A stretch of DNA of 64,000 nt from JBMOPD01 sp049323615 (GCA_049323615.1 JBMOPD010000019.1:1-64000), one strand, 5' to 3'. Counted from the stretch's first letter, positions 17,089-26,795 are shown. The notes: generated by a model from the letters alone, not told the origin. Made by a program: numbers and translations.

Positions 17089-17892
17089 CTATACTTTAAT
17101 CATTTCCCGCCGTCTCCCCCTGAACACCGCCACTTCCCTGTAACCGGCTTCCAGCAGGAGCGCCCTGGCCTGGTCAAACCCCGATCCGACCAGCTCCGGA
17201 TCATGGGCGTCGGAACCGGTTACCGCCGGAACACCCTCCACCCTGCACAGTCTTAAAAATTCCAGGGCGGGGTAAATTTCCCCGGCCGGATATCTCAGGC
17301 CGGCGGTATTTACCTCCACACAGACGCCCGCCCTGGCAAAAGCCCCGGCTGCCTGCCGGTAAAGCTCCATTGGAGCCTTCCCGGGCCGGTGCCCGAATTT
17401 TTTCACCAGGTCCGGGTGGGCAATAACATCAAAAAGGCCGGAACCGGCCGCCCGGCAGAGAAGGTCAAAATAACTCCGGTATACATCCTCTATGTCACGC
17501 CTGCTGTATCCGTCCACCTGTCCCGGGTGGTCAAAGGCCCACCCGTCTATATAGTGGACCGATCCGATCACATAGTCAAAGGGGTGGTCCGAAAGTACCC
17601 GGGACGCCTTTTTTTCCCACCCCGGCACATAGTCAACCTCCACCCCCAGCAGGACATTAATATCGGTGTACCCCTTCCGCAGGTTTATAACCGCGCCCAC
17701 ATAGCCGGGAAAATCGCCTTCGGCCATGGCCAGCCCGGGATCCCTCCGCTCCCCGGGGAGCCAGTACATGGGCACATGGTCGGCAAACCCTATTTCCTTA
17801 AACCCTTTTTCACGGGCCCGCGCTATATACTCCGGCATTTCTCCCCGGGCATGGCCGCAGCGGGAAGTGTGAATGTGATAGTCGGGCATCAT
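17089..17892 (-). CDS. PHP-domain phosphatase, histidinol-phosphatase-like
   Basis: A PHP-family metallo-phosphoesterase. The N terminus DYHIHTSRCGHA and later GFADHVP, GVEVDYVPG, GSVHYID, AHPDLVKKFG, EVNTAG and GSDAHDP supply the usual His/Asp/Glu ligands of a trinuclear metal site. The set and the 267-residue length match HisK/HisJ-type histidinol-phosphatases, which make histidinol. No other his gene is nearby, so another phosphoester substrate is possible. The start ATG overlaps the preceding gene's TGA (ATGA), so the frame reading upstream to 18054 was rejected. Confidence 0.85.
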   Translation of the reverse strand: MMPDYHIHTSRCGHARGEMPEYIARAREKGFKEIGFADHVPMYWLPGERRDPGLAMAEGDFPGYVGAVINLRKGYTDINVLLGVEVDYVPGWEKKASRVLSDHPFDYVIGSVHYIDGWAFDHPGQVDGYSRRDIEDVYRSYFDLLCRAAGSGLFDVIAHPDLVKKFGHRPGKAPMELYRQAAGAFARAGVCVEVNTAGLRYPAGEIYPALEFLRLCRVEGVPAVTGSDAHDPELVGSGFDQARALLLEAGYREVAVFRGRRREMIKV

Positions 17893-18983
17893 GGTGTGGC
17901 CAGCTCCCTTACCGCCCCGGATAATTCCCGGGTCAGCCGGTAGATGCGGGCGGCCAGGCCGGGATCCAGCAGTCCTGTTCCGCAGGCCGGGGTAATCATG
18001 GTCTGGTCCAGTAAAGCCCGGTCCGGTATGCCCCTGGCGCCCAGCCGGGACCATAAATATTCAAGCCTTTTGAACAGGCTTTCCCCGGTCTCGGTAAAGG
18101 CCTCTTCATTGGTGGGCACCATTCCCTGGGCCAGGATCCCGCCCCGCAAAATAAAATCTTTTAGTTCCCCGGCAAAGGGCACCAGGGAATCTCCGAAATT
18201 GTAGGCGTCCAGGTTGACTATCTCCAGGTCGCACTGGTAAAGGATTGACCAGTCTATGGCGTCACAGGAGTGCACCCCGGCCAGGGCCCCGGCCAGGTGA
18301 ATCTGTTCGAATATTTCGTTCAGGTCCCCTTTAATCATCTCCCTGGTAACGGTTATGTAGCCGGACTTTCCGTAAACGCTTATGCCCGGCTCATCCACGA
18401 ATATAATGGCCGGCCTGCCCAGGCCGGCCAGTTTCAAGGCCTGCCAGCGGCCGTGCAGGGCCAGGGTCTTAACCAGCATGTCCCGCAGCTGGTCCTCGTA
18501 GTAAGCCAGCCTGCCCCTGCCGTCCTTCAAGTTGAACCCCACCGTCAGGGGGCCGGCCATCTGTCCCTTGAAATAAACGGCCTCGCCGGGGCCCTTCTCT
18601 TTAACGTGATTGACAAAGGCATAAAATCCCGCCGCAGAATCCTCCGGCAGGGAAAATTCCTCCAGCGCCCCGCTGTCCCCTTCCACCGCCGCCATGTAGA
18701 GGGTATAGAAACGGGCCAGCTTCTCCCCCCAACCGTCACTTTCGCTGTCAAAATAAGCCCTGTCGTTTTCAATCCTGATCACACCTGCATTGACCAGGGG
18801 AGTCAGAAACTGAAAAACAAATCCTTCCTTCCCTCCCCTTCCGGGCATCTGGGGCCAGTGGGGTATTTCCGGCATACTGCCGAATATCAAGGACAGGGCC
18901 TCGTCCGGATCGGTATACGGTACGCTGCCAATGCCGGTAAGCAGCCCGGCCGGTTTAAAATCCACACCAACACAACCTTTCAT
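17889..18983 (-). CDS. Methionine synthase/uroporphyrinogen decarboxylase-fold (MetE C-terminal-like) protein
   Basis: About 364 residues of the UROD/MetE barrel superfamily. GVHSCDAIDW contains the H-x-C pair and the C-terminal TPACGTG the third Cys of the zinc site that activates thiols in MetE. QMAGPLTVGFN and IFVDEPG are further family segments. It lacks the N-terminal half of MetE and so resembles stand-alone core MetE or a corrinoid-linked methyltransferase. Thiol methyl transfer is likely, but substrate and methyl donor are unknown. The ATG at 18983 with GGGGAATTGGGA ahead is preferred to a GTG 30 bases upstream. Confidence 0.75.
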   Translation of the reverse strand: MKGCVGVDFKPAGLLTGIGSVPYTDPDEALSLIFGSMPEIPHWPQMPGRGGKEGFVFQFLTPLVNAGVIRIENDRAYFDSESDGWGEKLARFYTLYMAAVEGDSGALEEFSLPEDSAAGFYAFVNHVKEKGPGEAVYFKGQMAGPLTVGFNLKDGRGRLAYYEDQLRDMLVKTLALHGRWQALKLAGLGRPAIIFVDEPGISVYGKSGYITVTREMIKGDLNEIFEQIHLAGALAGVHSCDAIDWSILYQCDLEIVNLDAYNFGDSLVPFAGELKDFILRGGILAQGMVPTNEEAFTETGESLFKRLEYLWSRLGARGIPDRALLDQTMITPACGTGLLDPGLAARIYRLTRELSGAVRELATP

Positions 18984-19019
18984 TCCCAATTCCCCGTCAT
19001 TATATCCCACCACGTCCCT

Positions 19020-21836
19020 TTATGTAAAGGCGGCGCTGATCTTCTTTTTCCCGCGCACCCTGCGCCCAACATCGGTATAGACCCTTGCTGTTTCAAAGGC
19101 TATCTGGTTCCAGTCGTACCGGCTGACAACTTTCCGGTAAGCCTTGCGGCCAAGTTTTTCGGCCAGGGCCGGGCGGCTGAGCAGTTCCACCACAAACCGG
19201 GCCAGCAGATCGGCCCGGCCCGGAGGGACTTTCAGCCCGTCTATCCCGTGGCTGATAATTTCCGAAAGGCCTCCGGTGTCGGAAATGACCACCGGGGTTC
19301 CGGCGGCCATGGCTTCCAGGGCCACGATGCCAAATGGCTCATAAATACTGGGAAAAGCGGCCACCGATGCTTCTGCCAGCAGCCTGTTCCTGCCCGCATC
19401 ATCCACAAAGCCGATAAAATTCACATGCCCGGCCACACCGAGGCGGCCGGCCAGTCGCTTAAGCTCGTCCTCAAAGGGCCCCCGGCCTGCCACCACCAGT
19501 ACTGCGCCGGGATGGAACCTTCTAATCATGGGCAGGGCCTGAATAAGCACCTGAACCCCCTTTTCCGGAACAAGCCTGCCCAGAAAGGCTATTACCGGTC
19601 CTCCGGATCCTTCTGCAAAACCGGCTTTAATGGCTGAATTGGCGGCCAGATTTCCGGCGTCCACCCCGTTGGGAATAACCTTTATTTCACCCTGCCTTTT
19701 TCCGAACAGCCTCCCCACTTCCCTGGCCATATAATGGCTGCAGCAAATAACCTGGCTGGCCCTGGCCACCAGGTCCCCTTCAATACTGTGTATCCGCCTC
19801 TGCAAATCGGTGAATATTCCCCTGTTGCGCCCGTATTCGGTGGCGTGTATGGTTGCCACCAGCGGGAGGCCGTATCTCTCGCCGATTGTCCTGGCCGCAT
19901 CCCGGACCAGCCAGTCATGGGCATGAACCAGGCTGAAATAGCCTTTGGACAGGCCTGTTTCCTCGGCCCTTTTGACCATTCCGGCATTAAGCCTGGCAAG
20001 CCATTCCAGGAAGTCCCCGGTGTCCAGTTCCTCCGGATTGACCCGGTGCACGCACACCCCGGCATCATCCACCTCATGCAGGGGCTTGTCCCGGGCCGGG
20101 CAGGTAAAGACATGCACCTCTACGCCCAGGCCGGACAGGGCGCGGGACAGGTCGTGCACGTGCCTGCCCAGCCCGCCCACCGTACGGGGGGGATACTCCC
20201 AGGAAAGCATGATCACTCTCATTCCGGGCCGCCTGAAAGGCCCGGAATGAAATTTCCTGGTCCCAAACACTTTGAAATCAAGGTCGGGGAAAATATTGTC
20301 CGCACTTTCCAGTTCATTGATAAAGCTTTCATCTATGGAGCCGGAGTCAATCTGTTCGGCCAGGGTCAAAAAATTTTTTATATGTCCGGTAACCCTTTGG
20401 GTGGCGTATCCCACAGTGGTCTCTTCCTTGAGAATGAATGCCCAGTCGCTGCTCTGCGCCAGCAGCAGCTCCCGCCCCGCCTGGTTAAGGGCCCTGCGGA
20501 CCAGACCTCCGGCCTGCCGGTGCCGGTCGGCCATTTCGGTCATCCTGGCCTCGGCCACATGCTGGTGCCTGTATATCCAGTCATTTTTGGGGTTAAGCCA
20601 GACGTAGCTGTACCCTCCCTCACCCCAGCTGCTCATGGGCAGGTCGGCCACCCGGTTGTCGGGGTACATGGACAGGTAATCCCCGGGCGAAATGGTTTTA
20701 ATCCTCTTTTCCAGCGCCGCCAGGCGAAGTACATTTTCCAGCCAGGCAGGGCCTTCATACCACCAGTGGCCGAACAGCTCGGCATCGTAGGGGGCCAGGA
20801 TAACCGGCGTCCTGTCCATCCTCCGGTGTGCCCTGCCAAGCTGCCGGATGCGCGATCCGACGAAGTCCCGGGCGTGAATCTCGGCCCTTTTCCCGGCCAG
20901 ATCAGGCTTATAGGTCTCCTTGTGCTCTCCCCGCCCGGTAATCCGGTAGTATTTAAAACCCGTGTCCACCCTCACCGAGCCGTCGGGCAGGTAGGGTTTC
21001 AGGTAATCCGGATCCAGGTCATAGGCTATATCCCGGTAGAATTCCCGGTAATCCGGGTGGCCGGGGTAACCCACCCTTCTCTCCCAGACCTGCCTTGAAC
21101 TTTCGGGATCCCGGCCGAAAACGGCCACACCGGAACGGCAGTGAAGCGGCCCGTACACGCCGTATACCGGCTCCGGTGAAGCGGCAAGGAGACCATGGGT
21201 GTCCACTATAAAATATTTAACGCCGGATTCCTTTAACATGACATCCAGGCCCTTGTCATAGGCGCACTCGGGCAGCCAGAAGCCCGGCGGCGTCTGTCCG
21301 AAAAGTTTTCCAAACAGGCCCAGTCCCACCTCGACCTGGGCCCTCCTGCACTCCCCGTTATGTATCAGGGGCAGAAAGCCGTGGGTGGCCGCGGTGGTAA
21401 TCAGCTCCAGCCTTCCCCTGGCCGAAAGTTCCTTGAACCTGGACGCTATATCGCCCCCGCAGCCGTTAAAATACCTCCGCACGTTTTCCAGATGCCGGAG
21501 GTAAATTTCTGAAAGCGTATTAAATTCGGCGTTCCCGCTGGTCCTCTCACATTCAGCCAGGCCCAGGCTGATCATGCGGTCAAGATAGGAGAGGTATTTC
21601 TCCTTTAAAAGGTCGTCTGTCATCATTGAAAGCAGCGTCGGCGACAGGGAAATGGTCAGGCGGAACTCCACCCCGTCATCGGCCAGCCTTTCAAAGGAGG
21701 ACAGCAGCGGTATATAACACTCGGTACAGGACTCAAAAAACCACCGTTCCTCCAGTGAGTCACTGTGTTCCGGATGGCGCACAAAGGGCAAGTGGGCATG
21801 CAGTAATATCGACAGGTAGCCGCTAAACATACTCAC
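19020..21836 (-). CDS. GH57 glycoside hydrolase (DUF1957) fused to GT4 glycosyltransferase
   Basis: Two enzymes in one 938-residue chain. Residues 5-530 are a GH57 domain of the alpha-glucan branching-enzyme type: HAHLPFVR, GFWLPECAY with the likely nucleophile Glu190, APYDAELFGHWW with the likely acid Asp351, and a DUF1957-like helical part. Residues 539-930 are a GT-B family 4 transferase: MLSWEYPPRTVGGLGRHV, VHAHDWL, IPNGVD, FLGRLVPEKG and PSIYEPFGIVALEAMAAGTP. Such a pair would extend and branch an alpha-glucan (glycogen-like store or spore carbohydrate). It lies 31 bases after a DUF4912 gene often found with GH57 enzymes. No frameshift is seen at the junction. Confidence 0.88.
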   Translation of the reverse strand: MSMFSGYLSILLHAHLPFVRHPEHSDSLEERWFFESCTECYIPLLSSFERLADDGVEFRLTISLSPTLLSMMTDDLLKEKYLSYLDRMISLGLAECERTSGNAEFNTLSEIYLRHLENVRRYFNGCGGDIASRFKELSARGRLELITTAATHGFLPLIHNGECRRAQVEVGLGLFGKLFGQTPPGFWLPECAYDKGLDVMLKESGVKYFIVDTHGLLAASPEPVYGVYGPLHCRSGVAVFGRDPESSRQVWERRVGYPGHPDYREFYRDIAYDLDPDYLKPYLPDGSVRVDTGFKYYRITGRGEHKETYKPDLAGKRAEIHARDFVGSRIRQLGRAHRRMDRTPVILAPYDAELFGHWWYEGPAWLENVLRLAALEKRIKTISPGDYLSMYPDNRVADLPMSSWGEGGYSYVWLNPKNDWIYRHQHVAEARMTEMADRHRQAGGLVRRALNQAGRELLLAQSSDWAFILKEETTVGYATQRVTGHIKNFLTLAEQIDSGSIDESFINELESADNIFPDLDFKVFGTRKFHSGPFRRPGMRVIMLSWEYPPRTVGGLGRHVHDLSRALSGLGVEVHVFTCPARDKPLHEVDDAGVCVHRVNPEELDTGDFLEWLARLNAGMVKRAEETGLSKGYFSLVHAHDWLVRDAARTIGERYGLPLVATIHATEYGRNRGIFTDLQRRIHSIEGDLVARASQVICCSHYMAREVGRLFGKRQGEIKVIPNGVDAGNLAANSAIKAGFAEGSGGPVIAFLGRLVPEKGVQVLIQALPMIRRFHPGAVLVVAGRGPFEDELKRLAGRLGVAGHVNFIGFVDDAGRNRLLAEASVAAFPSIYEPFGIVALEAMAAGTPVVISDTGGLSEIISHGIDGLKVPPGRADLLARFVVELLSRPALAEKLGRKAYRKVVSRYDWNQIAFETARVYTDVGRRVRGKKKISAAFT

Positions 21837-21867
21837 ACCCCCTGAATTGCTAACTTAAACTGTTAAC

Positions 21868-22395
21868 CTACTGATTGGTGTCATACCCCATGTAAAAGGG
21901 CATCGACTCAAAAACATCACTGAGTTCCAGGCTGCCTTCGGCTATCCCCTCCAGCCCTCCGGGGTCCCGGATTTCAGGAAGATTTTCCACAGTTTTTCCG
22001 GTGACTTCTTTTTGTTTGGGCATGGCGTCAAATCTGGGCTCAGGGGGTGTAGTGATCCTTTCCGACCTGACCAGAGGAAAAAAGCTTCCATCCGGAAGCT
22101 TGCAGCCAACCTCAAAGCTGTACGTTGAATCCGGCTCCAGACGGTCAAAATACCAGTTGTTGGTGGCGGGAGGCGGCTCTGCCTCCCTTACCGGGATGTA
22201 TTCGTAATCAAAATTTTCACTTTCCCGCACCTGGTACAGCCTGACCAAAACCGGGCCGCCCAGTTCAACCACCGTCTCCCACTGGCTGCCGGACAATTCC
22301 CAGTAAACAAAAACAACACTGGGACCCTGTGAAAAAAAACCAACCATGTTATCATCATAAAATTGGGGAAGACAGTCAAACCCCTTTTTGCTCAC
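21868..22395 (-). CDS. DUF4912 domain protein
   Basis: A 175-residue protein whose centre (VVFVYWELSGSQW, then VRLYQ and a WYFDRLEPDSTYSFEVG segment) matches the DUF4912 family, thought to be an immunoglobulin-like or carbohydrate-linked fold. The C-terminal 50 residues are acidic and low in complexity. It is the first gene after a promoter and is followed closely by the GH57-GT4 gene, so a role in alpha-glucan metabolism is inferred from context only. Confidence 0.75.
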   Translation of the reverse strand: MSKKGFDCLPQFYDDNMVGFFSQGPSVVFVYWELSGSQWETVVELGGPVLVRLYQVRESENFDYEYIPVREAEPPPATNNWYFDRLEPDSTYSFEVGCKLPDGSFFPLVRSERITTPPEPRFDAMPKQKEVTGKTVENLPEIRDPGGLEGIAEGSLELSDVFESMPFYMGYDTNQ

Positions 22396-22434
22396 AGAGT
22401 ACCACCTCCCAACCTTGTTTTTGCATGCTGGTAA

Positions 22435-22463
22435 ATACTACCATATATTGTTAATAGTTTCAA
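22435..22463 (-). promoter_or_regulatory. Promoter of the DUF4912/GH57 operon
   Basis: TTGAAA (22458-22463), 17 bases, TAGTAT (22435-22440) on the minus strand: the same boxes and spacing as the mraZ promoter. The remainder of 22396-22670 is AT-rich and shows no gene. Confidence 0.6.
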
Positions 22464-22670
22464 TAGATTGTTATGGATATCACATTCTTCGATCTCTTTC
22501 GATTCATACCCGCAGCTATAGTTACATGCAAATTTTTAACCGTCAGTTAACCAACCGGGTGTTATCAACCCCGGTATATTTTTCTTTTGGAATATTATAA
22601 CTTACTTTTATTAAATAATCGAGTGGTTTTGTTAAGTTATGTTACAAATTTCACATTTTCTGTTAAATTT

Positions 22671-23111
22671 TTAACCCTTGCAGTCCTTGCAGTGACCGAA
22701 AATTTTCAGCTGGTGGTTGTGCACCGCAAAGCCGAAATCACGGCTTACCCTTAGTTCCAGGTCCTCCAGCAGGTCTTCATTCACCTCAAGTATCTGCCCG
22801 CACTTCAAACAGATCAAGTGGTGGTGCTGGTGGCCGGTTACCCTGCTGTCCCCGAATTCATACCTTTTCCGGCCGTCACCGAAATCCATGCTGTGAATGA
22901 TGTCAAAGCTGGAAAACAGCTCCAGGGTGCGGTAAACCGTGGCCAGCCCGATGTCGGGGTCTCTTTCCTTGACCAGGTTGTATACCTCTTCGGCGCTCAA
23001 GTGCTTATCCTTGTTTTCCAGCAATACTTCCAGGACAGATTTCCTGCGGGTGGTAAGTTTTTGCTCCCGGGCCCTCAGCTTCTCCCCAACATCATTGATA
23101 ATTTTTTTCAC
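22671..23111 (-). CDS. fur: Fur-family ferric uptake regulator
   Basis: A metal-dependent repressor of 146 residues: winged-helix domain with DIGLATVYRTLELF, metal-binding HQHHHLICLKCG, HNHQLKIFGHCKDC. The CxxC pairs (CLKC, CKDC) form the structural zinc site. Where PerR proteins carry Asp ligands this one has Glu (RYEF, ILEV), which favours Fur or Zur over PerR. The nearby feoAB genes fit iron regulation. The start is GTG with a GGGGGGTGAT ribosome site. The exact metal remains an inference. Confidence 0.85.
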   Translation of the reverse strand: MKKIINDVGEKLRAREQKLTTRRKSVLEVLLENKDKHLSAEEVYNLVKERDPDIGLATVYRTLELFSSFDIIHSMDFGDGRKRYEFGDSRVTGHQHHHLICLKCGQILEVNEDLLEDLELRVSRDFGFAVHNHQLKIFGHCKDCKG

Positions 23112-23157
23112 TAACCATCACCCCCCGGGTGTTTATATCCGCATAAAGACAGGACAA

Positions 23158-24378
23158 TCAATACCATCTCTGCTTCCTGAACATGTAGCGGCGGCGCCTC
23201 GCCCTTGCCCGGGAACGGATAAACAGGTATAAGGGCACCAGGGCAACGGGTCCGTACCACCAGCTGGAAAGCGGCTTCCGTTCAACATCCTGGTCGGCCA
23301 CCAGGTCAATGCTGCCAATCTGCCTGCCGTCCTTTACAAAATACATAGTCCCCACTTTTTGCCCTTTTTGTACGGGCGCAACGATATCACGGTCGATTAA
23401 AACCCGCTTGTCAATGGTTGAATTATCATTAACGGGAATATTGTAGTAGAATTCTCCGGCGGTGACCGCCCCGATCTCCTCCGTTACCCCCTTTTGCACG
23501 GCCGCCCTGCCTGCCACGGCGCCCCGCCCGGCCAGCGTCACCTGCTTGAACTCATTGAACCCGTAATCAAGCAGGGTGACAGTGTCTTTATACATCCCGA
23601 AATTCTCGGTTTTCAACACCACCGAAAGAAGCTCCCGGCCGTTTCTGGAGGCGCTGGCCACCAGGCACTGCCCGGCCTCGTCGGTAAAACCGGTCTTAAT
23701 ACCGGTTATTCCCTTGTATTCAAACCTGGACCCGGGCCACATCATCTTGTTGTGGTTGACAAAGTCCTCCTGGGGAACACCGTTGACCGGCCTGGGCAGA
23801 ACCCTTTGCACACGGTAATGATACGTACCCGCGATTTCCCTGAAGACGCTGTTTTTCATCGCTTCCCGGGCAATCAGGGCCAGGTCCCCGGCGGTGGTGT
23901 AATGATCGGGGTCATGAAGGCCGTGGGGGTTGACAAAATTACTGTTTAACGCCCCTATGGCCCGGGCCTCGCTGTTCATTAGCCGGGCAAAGCCCTCCAC
24001 CGACCCCCCGATGTGCTCCGCCACCGCCACCGCCGCATCGTTGGCCGACGCGAGCATAATTATATAAAGCAGGTCCTCAAACCTTAAAACTTCATCTTCC
24101 TGCAGGCCTACATGGGATCCACCGGCCAGGCAGGCCTCCCGGGACACTTTCACCCTGTCCCCGAAATTTCCTTTTTTAATCGCCACCAGTGCGGTCAGTA
24201 TCTTGGTGGTGCTGGCCGGGTACATTCTCCGGTCCATATTCTTCTGGTAAAGTATCTGCCCGCTTTGCATATCCATTAAAACGGCGGCCTCGGCCGAAAC
24301 CTCCGGCTGCGCCCATACTTTAGCCGGTGACAAAAAGCCAAAAAACAGGACAACGAACGCCAAAAATGCCTTTTTCAT
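23158..24378 (-). CDS. dacF: D-alanyl-D-alanine carboxypeptidase (DacF/PBP5 type)
   Basis: A low-molecular-weight PBP that trims the terminal D-Ala from peptidoglycan stems. It has a cleavable signal peptide (AKVWA-Q near residue 23), SxxK as S56TTK59, SAN in LASANDAAVA and KTG in IKTGFTDEAG, then a beta-rich PBP5 C-terminal domain and a C-terminal hydrophobic segment followed by a strongly basic tail (RARARRRR). DacF-type enzymes are often linked to sporulation in Firmicutes. The ATG has GGGGGAAGGC directly upstream. Confidence 0.9.
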   Translation of the reverse strand: MKKAFLAFVVLFFGFLSPAKVWAQPEVSAEAAVLMDMQSGQILYQKNMDRRMYPASTTKILTALVAIKKGNFGDRVKVSREACLAGGSHVGLQEDEVLRFEDLLYIIMLASANDAAVAVAEHIGGSVEGFARLMNSEARAIGALNSNFVNPHGLHDPDHYTTAGDLALIAREAMKNSVFREIAGTYHYRVQRVLPRPVNGVPQEDFVNHNKMMWPGSRFEYKGITGIKTGFTDEAGQCLVASASRNGRELLSVVLKTENFGMYKDTVTLLDYGFNEFKQVTLAGRGAVAGRAAVQKGVTEEIGAVTAGEFYYNIPVNDNSTIDKRVLIDRDIVAPVQKGQKVGTMYFVKDGRQIGSIDLVADQDVERKPLSSWWYGPVALVPLYLFIRSRARARRRRYMFRKQRWY

Positions 24379-24428
24379 GCCTTCCCCCGGTGAAAAAAGA
24401 TTAAACTCTTTTTATTTCTATATTTATT

Positions 24429-26384
24429 TTAACATTTCCTTTTCCCTATACTTCCCATGGTCAGTACGCCGGCCAAAAGCAGAACCAGCACGCCGGCCAA
24501 AAGCTGCGGCGCGGCGGAGCCGCCTAAAGCAACAAGTAAATTAAACAATTTTGCAATCAGGCCGCCAATGACAAAGGCCAGAATTAAGACCGAAATCCAG
24601 ATAACTAATCCTTCTTTCCAGCCCCTTTCTTTAAATATAACCATAACCGAAGCTATACAGGGAACAAAAAGGGTAAGGGTCACCATCAGTATAAATTTCT
24701 GCCCTTCAGTCATGGGCACGATCATCATTCCCGCCGGCCCGAATTCCCTGCGGATAAAGCCCATGATAAAGGCGCTGGCCGACTCCCGGGGCAGGTTAAG
24801 CCAGCCCACGGTGACCGGGTCCATGGAATTCTGGATCAGGTTCAGCGTCCCCGTTACCTTAAAAATACTTAAAAACAGGGCGCCGGCCACAAAAAGAGGA
24901 AAAGCCTCTTTCAAAAAATGCCACGACCGCATCCAGGTTTTGATCAGGACATTGTCCACCCTGGGCAGCCGCAGGGGGGGCAGGTCCATAAGCAGGGGAG
25001 TCGATGCTCCGGGCAGGATTCTGGAAAGCGCCATGCCGGCCGTTGCCAACACTATCAGGATGATTAACGCATAAAGTATAAAGTACCATAAACCCTGCCT
25101 GGCCATTATGGCGGTAACCAGGGCCAGTTGGGCGGAGCAGGGAACTGCAAGGGATAAAAGGAAAATAGCAATACGCCTTTCCCTGTCGCTGGGAAGCAGG
25201 CGGGTGGTAATGATGGCGGCGGTGACGCAGCCAAACCCCAAAATAAGGGGTATTACCGCCAGGCCGTTTAAACCGACAACCGCCAGCAGCCTGTCCGTTA
25301 AAATGGCGATCCGGGGCAGGTAACCGCTGTCCTCAAGCACCGAGAGCACAAAAAAGAACCCCACCACCAGAGGCGCCAGCAGGCCCAGGACATAACTGAC
25401 CGTCATGGTCAAAAGGCCGAACTGGCCGGTCAGTATTTCACCCACAGGCGAGGCAAGGTCGATATGGGCGGCCAGGATTCCCTTCACAAAGGGCTCGTAG
25501 TAACCCCCCATTATCCTTCCCTCGGTCAAGCCGACCACCACCTGGGCGAAAAAGACCCCCACCACCAGGTAGACCAGGGCTATCACCAGGAGCAGTATGG
25601 GAAACCCGGTGGCCGGCCTGATCATGATATGCCCCAGGGCGTTCAGGAAACTTTTTTTATACTGCGTATGGCTGGATACCAGAGCAACTATTTCATTAGC
25701 CCTCTCCCGCCTGTTTTTATAAAGCTGCATCCTTTCATTGCCCGGCGGCAGATGCAGCATCCCGGCGGTGGTGACATCCCCCTCCAGGAGCAGGAGGGCC
25801 AGCGCCTCCGATGTTCCCAGTTCCCGGGCCATATCAGCCAGTCTCCCCTGCAGCCCGGGGTCCCTGGATCCGCTGCGGGCCTCGGCCAGCCTTTGCAGGA
25901 GAGCTGTCATTCCCTTCCTCTCCACCGCCACTGTCGGCACCACCGGCACACCCAGAATGTCTTCCAGGGCCTCCGGGTTTATCCTGAGCCCGAACCTGGC
26001 GGTCTCATCGGCCATATTGAGGGCCACAATCACCGGCAGTCCCAAATCTACCAGGTGCAGGGTAAGAAACAGGTCCCTCTCCAGGTGGGCCGCGTCCACC
26101 ACATCAATAATAATGTCCGCCGAAAGAACCAGGTCCCGCACCAGTTTTTCCTCGCCGGTAAAGGAGGAAATACCGTATACCCCGGGCGTATCGATAATTA
26201 TATCCCTGCCTATGCGGCCGTAACAGGTATCCACTGTTGTGCCCGGAAAGTTGCTGACATCCGCGTACAGACCGGACAGCCCGTTAAATACCGCGGTTTT
26301 CCCTACATTGGGGTTCCCCGCCACCACTATGTACCTGTTATCTTCCGCCGCTCCGGCCTTTTTACCAAAGTCCCGGCAATGCAA
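24429..26384 (-). CDS. feoB: Ferrous iron transporter FeoB
   Basis: FeoB imports Fe(II). The N-terminal G domain shows GNPNVGKTAVFN (G1), DTPGVYG (G3) and ALNMAD (G4). The membrane part contains LGFGCVTAAI and VPCSAQ in gate 1 and FVPCIASVM in gate 2. At about 651 residues it is shorter than E. coli FeoB, with a short C terminus. The frame runs up to a TTG at 26408; the TTG at 26384 with AAGGGAG eight bases upstream is preferred. It follows feoA, with a 121-base gap holding a palindromic repeat. Confidence 0.93.
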   Translation of the reverse strand: MHCRDFGKKAGAAEDNRYIVVAGNPNVGKTAVFNGLSGLYADVSNFPGTTVDTCYGRIGRDIIIDTPGVYGISSFTGEEKLVRDLVLSADIIIDVVDAAHLERDLFLTLHLVDLGLPVIVALNMADETARFGLRINPEALEDILGVPVVPTVAVERKGMTALLQRLAEARSGSRDPGLQGRLADMARELGTSEALALLLLEGDVTTAGMLHLPPGNERMQLYKNRRERANEIVALVSSHTQYKKSFLNALGHIMIRPATGFPILLLVIALVYLVVGVFFAQVVVGLTEGRIMGGYYEPFVKGILAAHIDLASPVGEILTGQFGLLTMTVSYVLGLLAPLVVGFFFVLSVLEDSGYLPRIAILTDRLLAVVGLNGLAVIPLILGFGCVTAAIITTRLLPSDRERRIAIFLLSLAVPCSAQLALVTAIMARQGLWYFILYALIILIVLATAGMALSRILPGASTPLLMDLPPLRLPRVDNVLIKTWMRSWHFLKEAFPLFVAGALFLSIFKVTGTLNLIQNSMDPVTVGWLNLPRESASAFIMGFIRREFGPAGMMIVPMTEGQKFILMVTLTLFVPCIASVMVIFKERGWKEGLVIWISVLILAFVIGGLIAKLFNLLVALGGSAAPQLLAGVLVLLLAGVLTMGSIGKRKC

Positions 26385-26446
26385 TGCCGTTTCTCCCTTC
26401 TTCCACAAAATGGTCTCTACTATTCATACTTCAGTTGAAAAATTAC

Positions 26447-26473
26447 TAGCTGACAGCAATCAGCCGTCAGCTA
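26447..26473. repeat. Palindromic intergenic repeat between feoA and feoB
   Basis: TAGCTGAC and GTCAGCTA are exact inverted arms around 11 bases. Same family as the repeats at 6915 and 33974. It may modulate feoB expression relative to feoA. Confidence 0.55.
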
Positions 26474-26505
26474 GACCTCATACCCCTTATGGCCGGTACA
26501 CTTTT

Positions 26506-26763
26506 TCATGACACCGGTTCTCCCGCGCATTTTTTCCGGCCGGCCGCCAGCGGTTCCACGGCTATAAGCCCGGCCAGCTTTCTCCCAATGGCGATTTCCT
26601 GCCTGTTCCTGGCAATCACAATGGGACCCGCCGGCACCACTTCCTGGCAGGTGACCACCGTTCCCTCGGAAATACCAAAGCGTATTGCCTGCGCCCTGGT
26701 AAGCTCGTCAGGCAGGGAGACTATTTTTAACCTCTGGCCCCTGCGGGCTTTATCCAGCGTCAC
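26506..26763 (-). CDS. feoA: FeoA-family ferrous iron transport protein
   Basis: A small SH3-like cytoplasmic partner of FeoB. The segments LDKARRGQRLKIVSL, AIRFGISEGTVV and GPIVIARNRQEIAIGRKLA fit FeoA. The frame opens at a TTG at 26787, but a perfect GGAGGT six bases before GTG at 26763 gives an 85-residue protein of the usual size. Unusually it ends in a short KKCAGEPVS tail with one Cys. Confidence 0.88.
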   Translation of the reverse strand: MTLDKARRGQRLKIVSLPDELTRAQAIRFGISEGTVVTCQEVVPAGPIVIARNRQEIAIGRKLAGLIAVEPLAAGRKKCAGEPVS

Positions 26764-26795
26764 CTTAAAACCTCCGGCAATGAACAATTGATAAA

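Noticed and set aside
18270..21098. Long plus-strand frames opposite the GH57-GT4 and MetE-like genes
   Set aside because: They are antisense shadows of GC-rich genes with clear motifs, and their products match no family.
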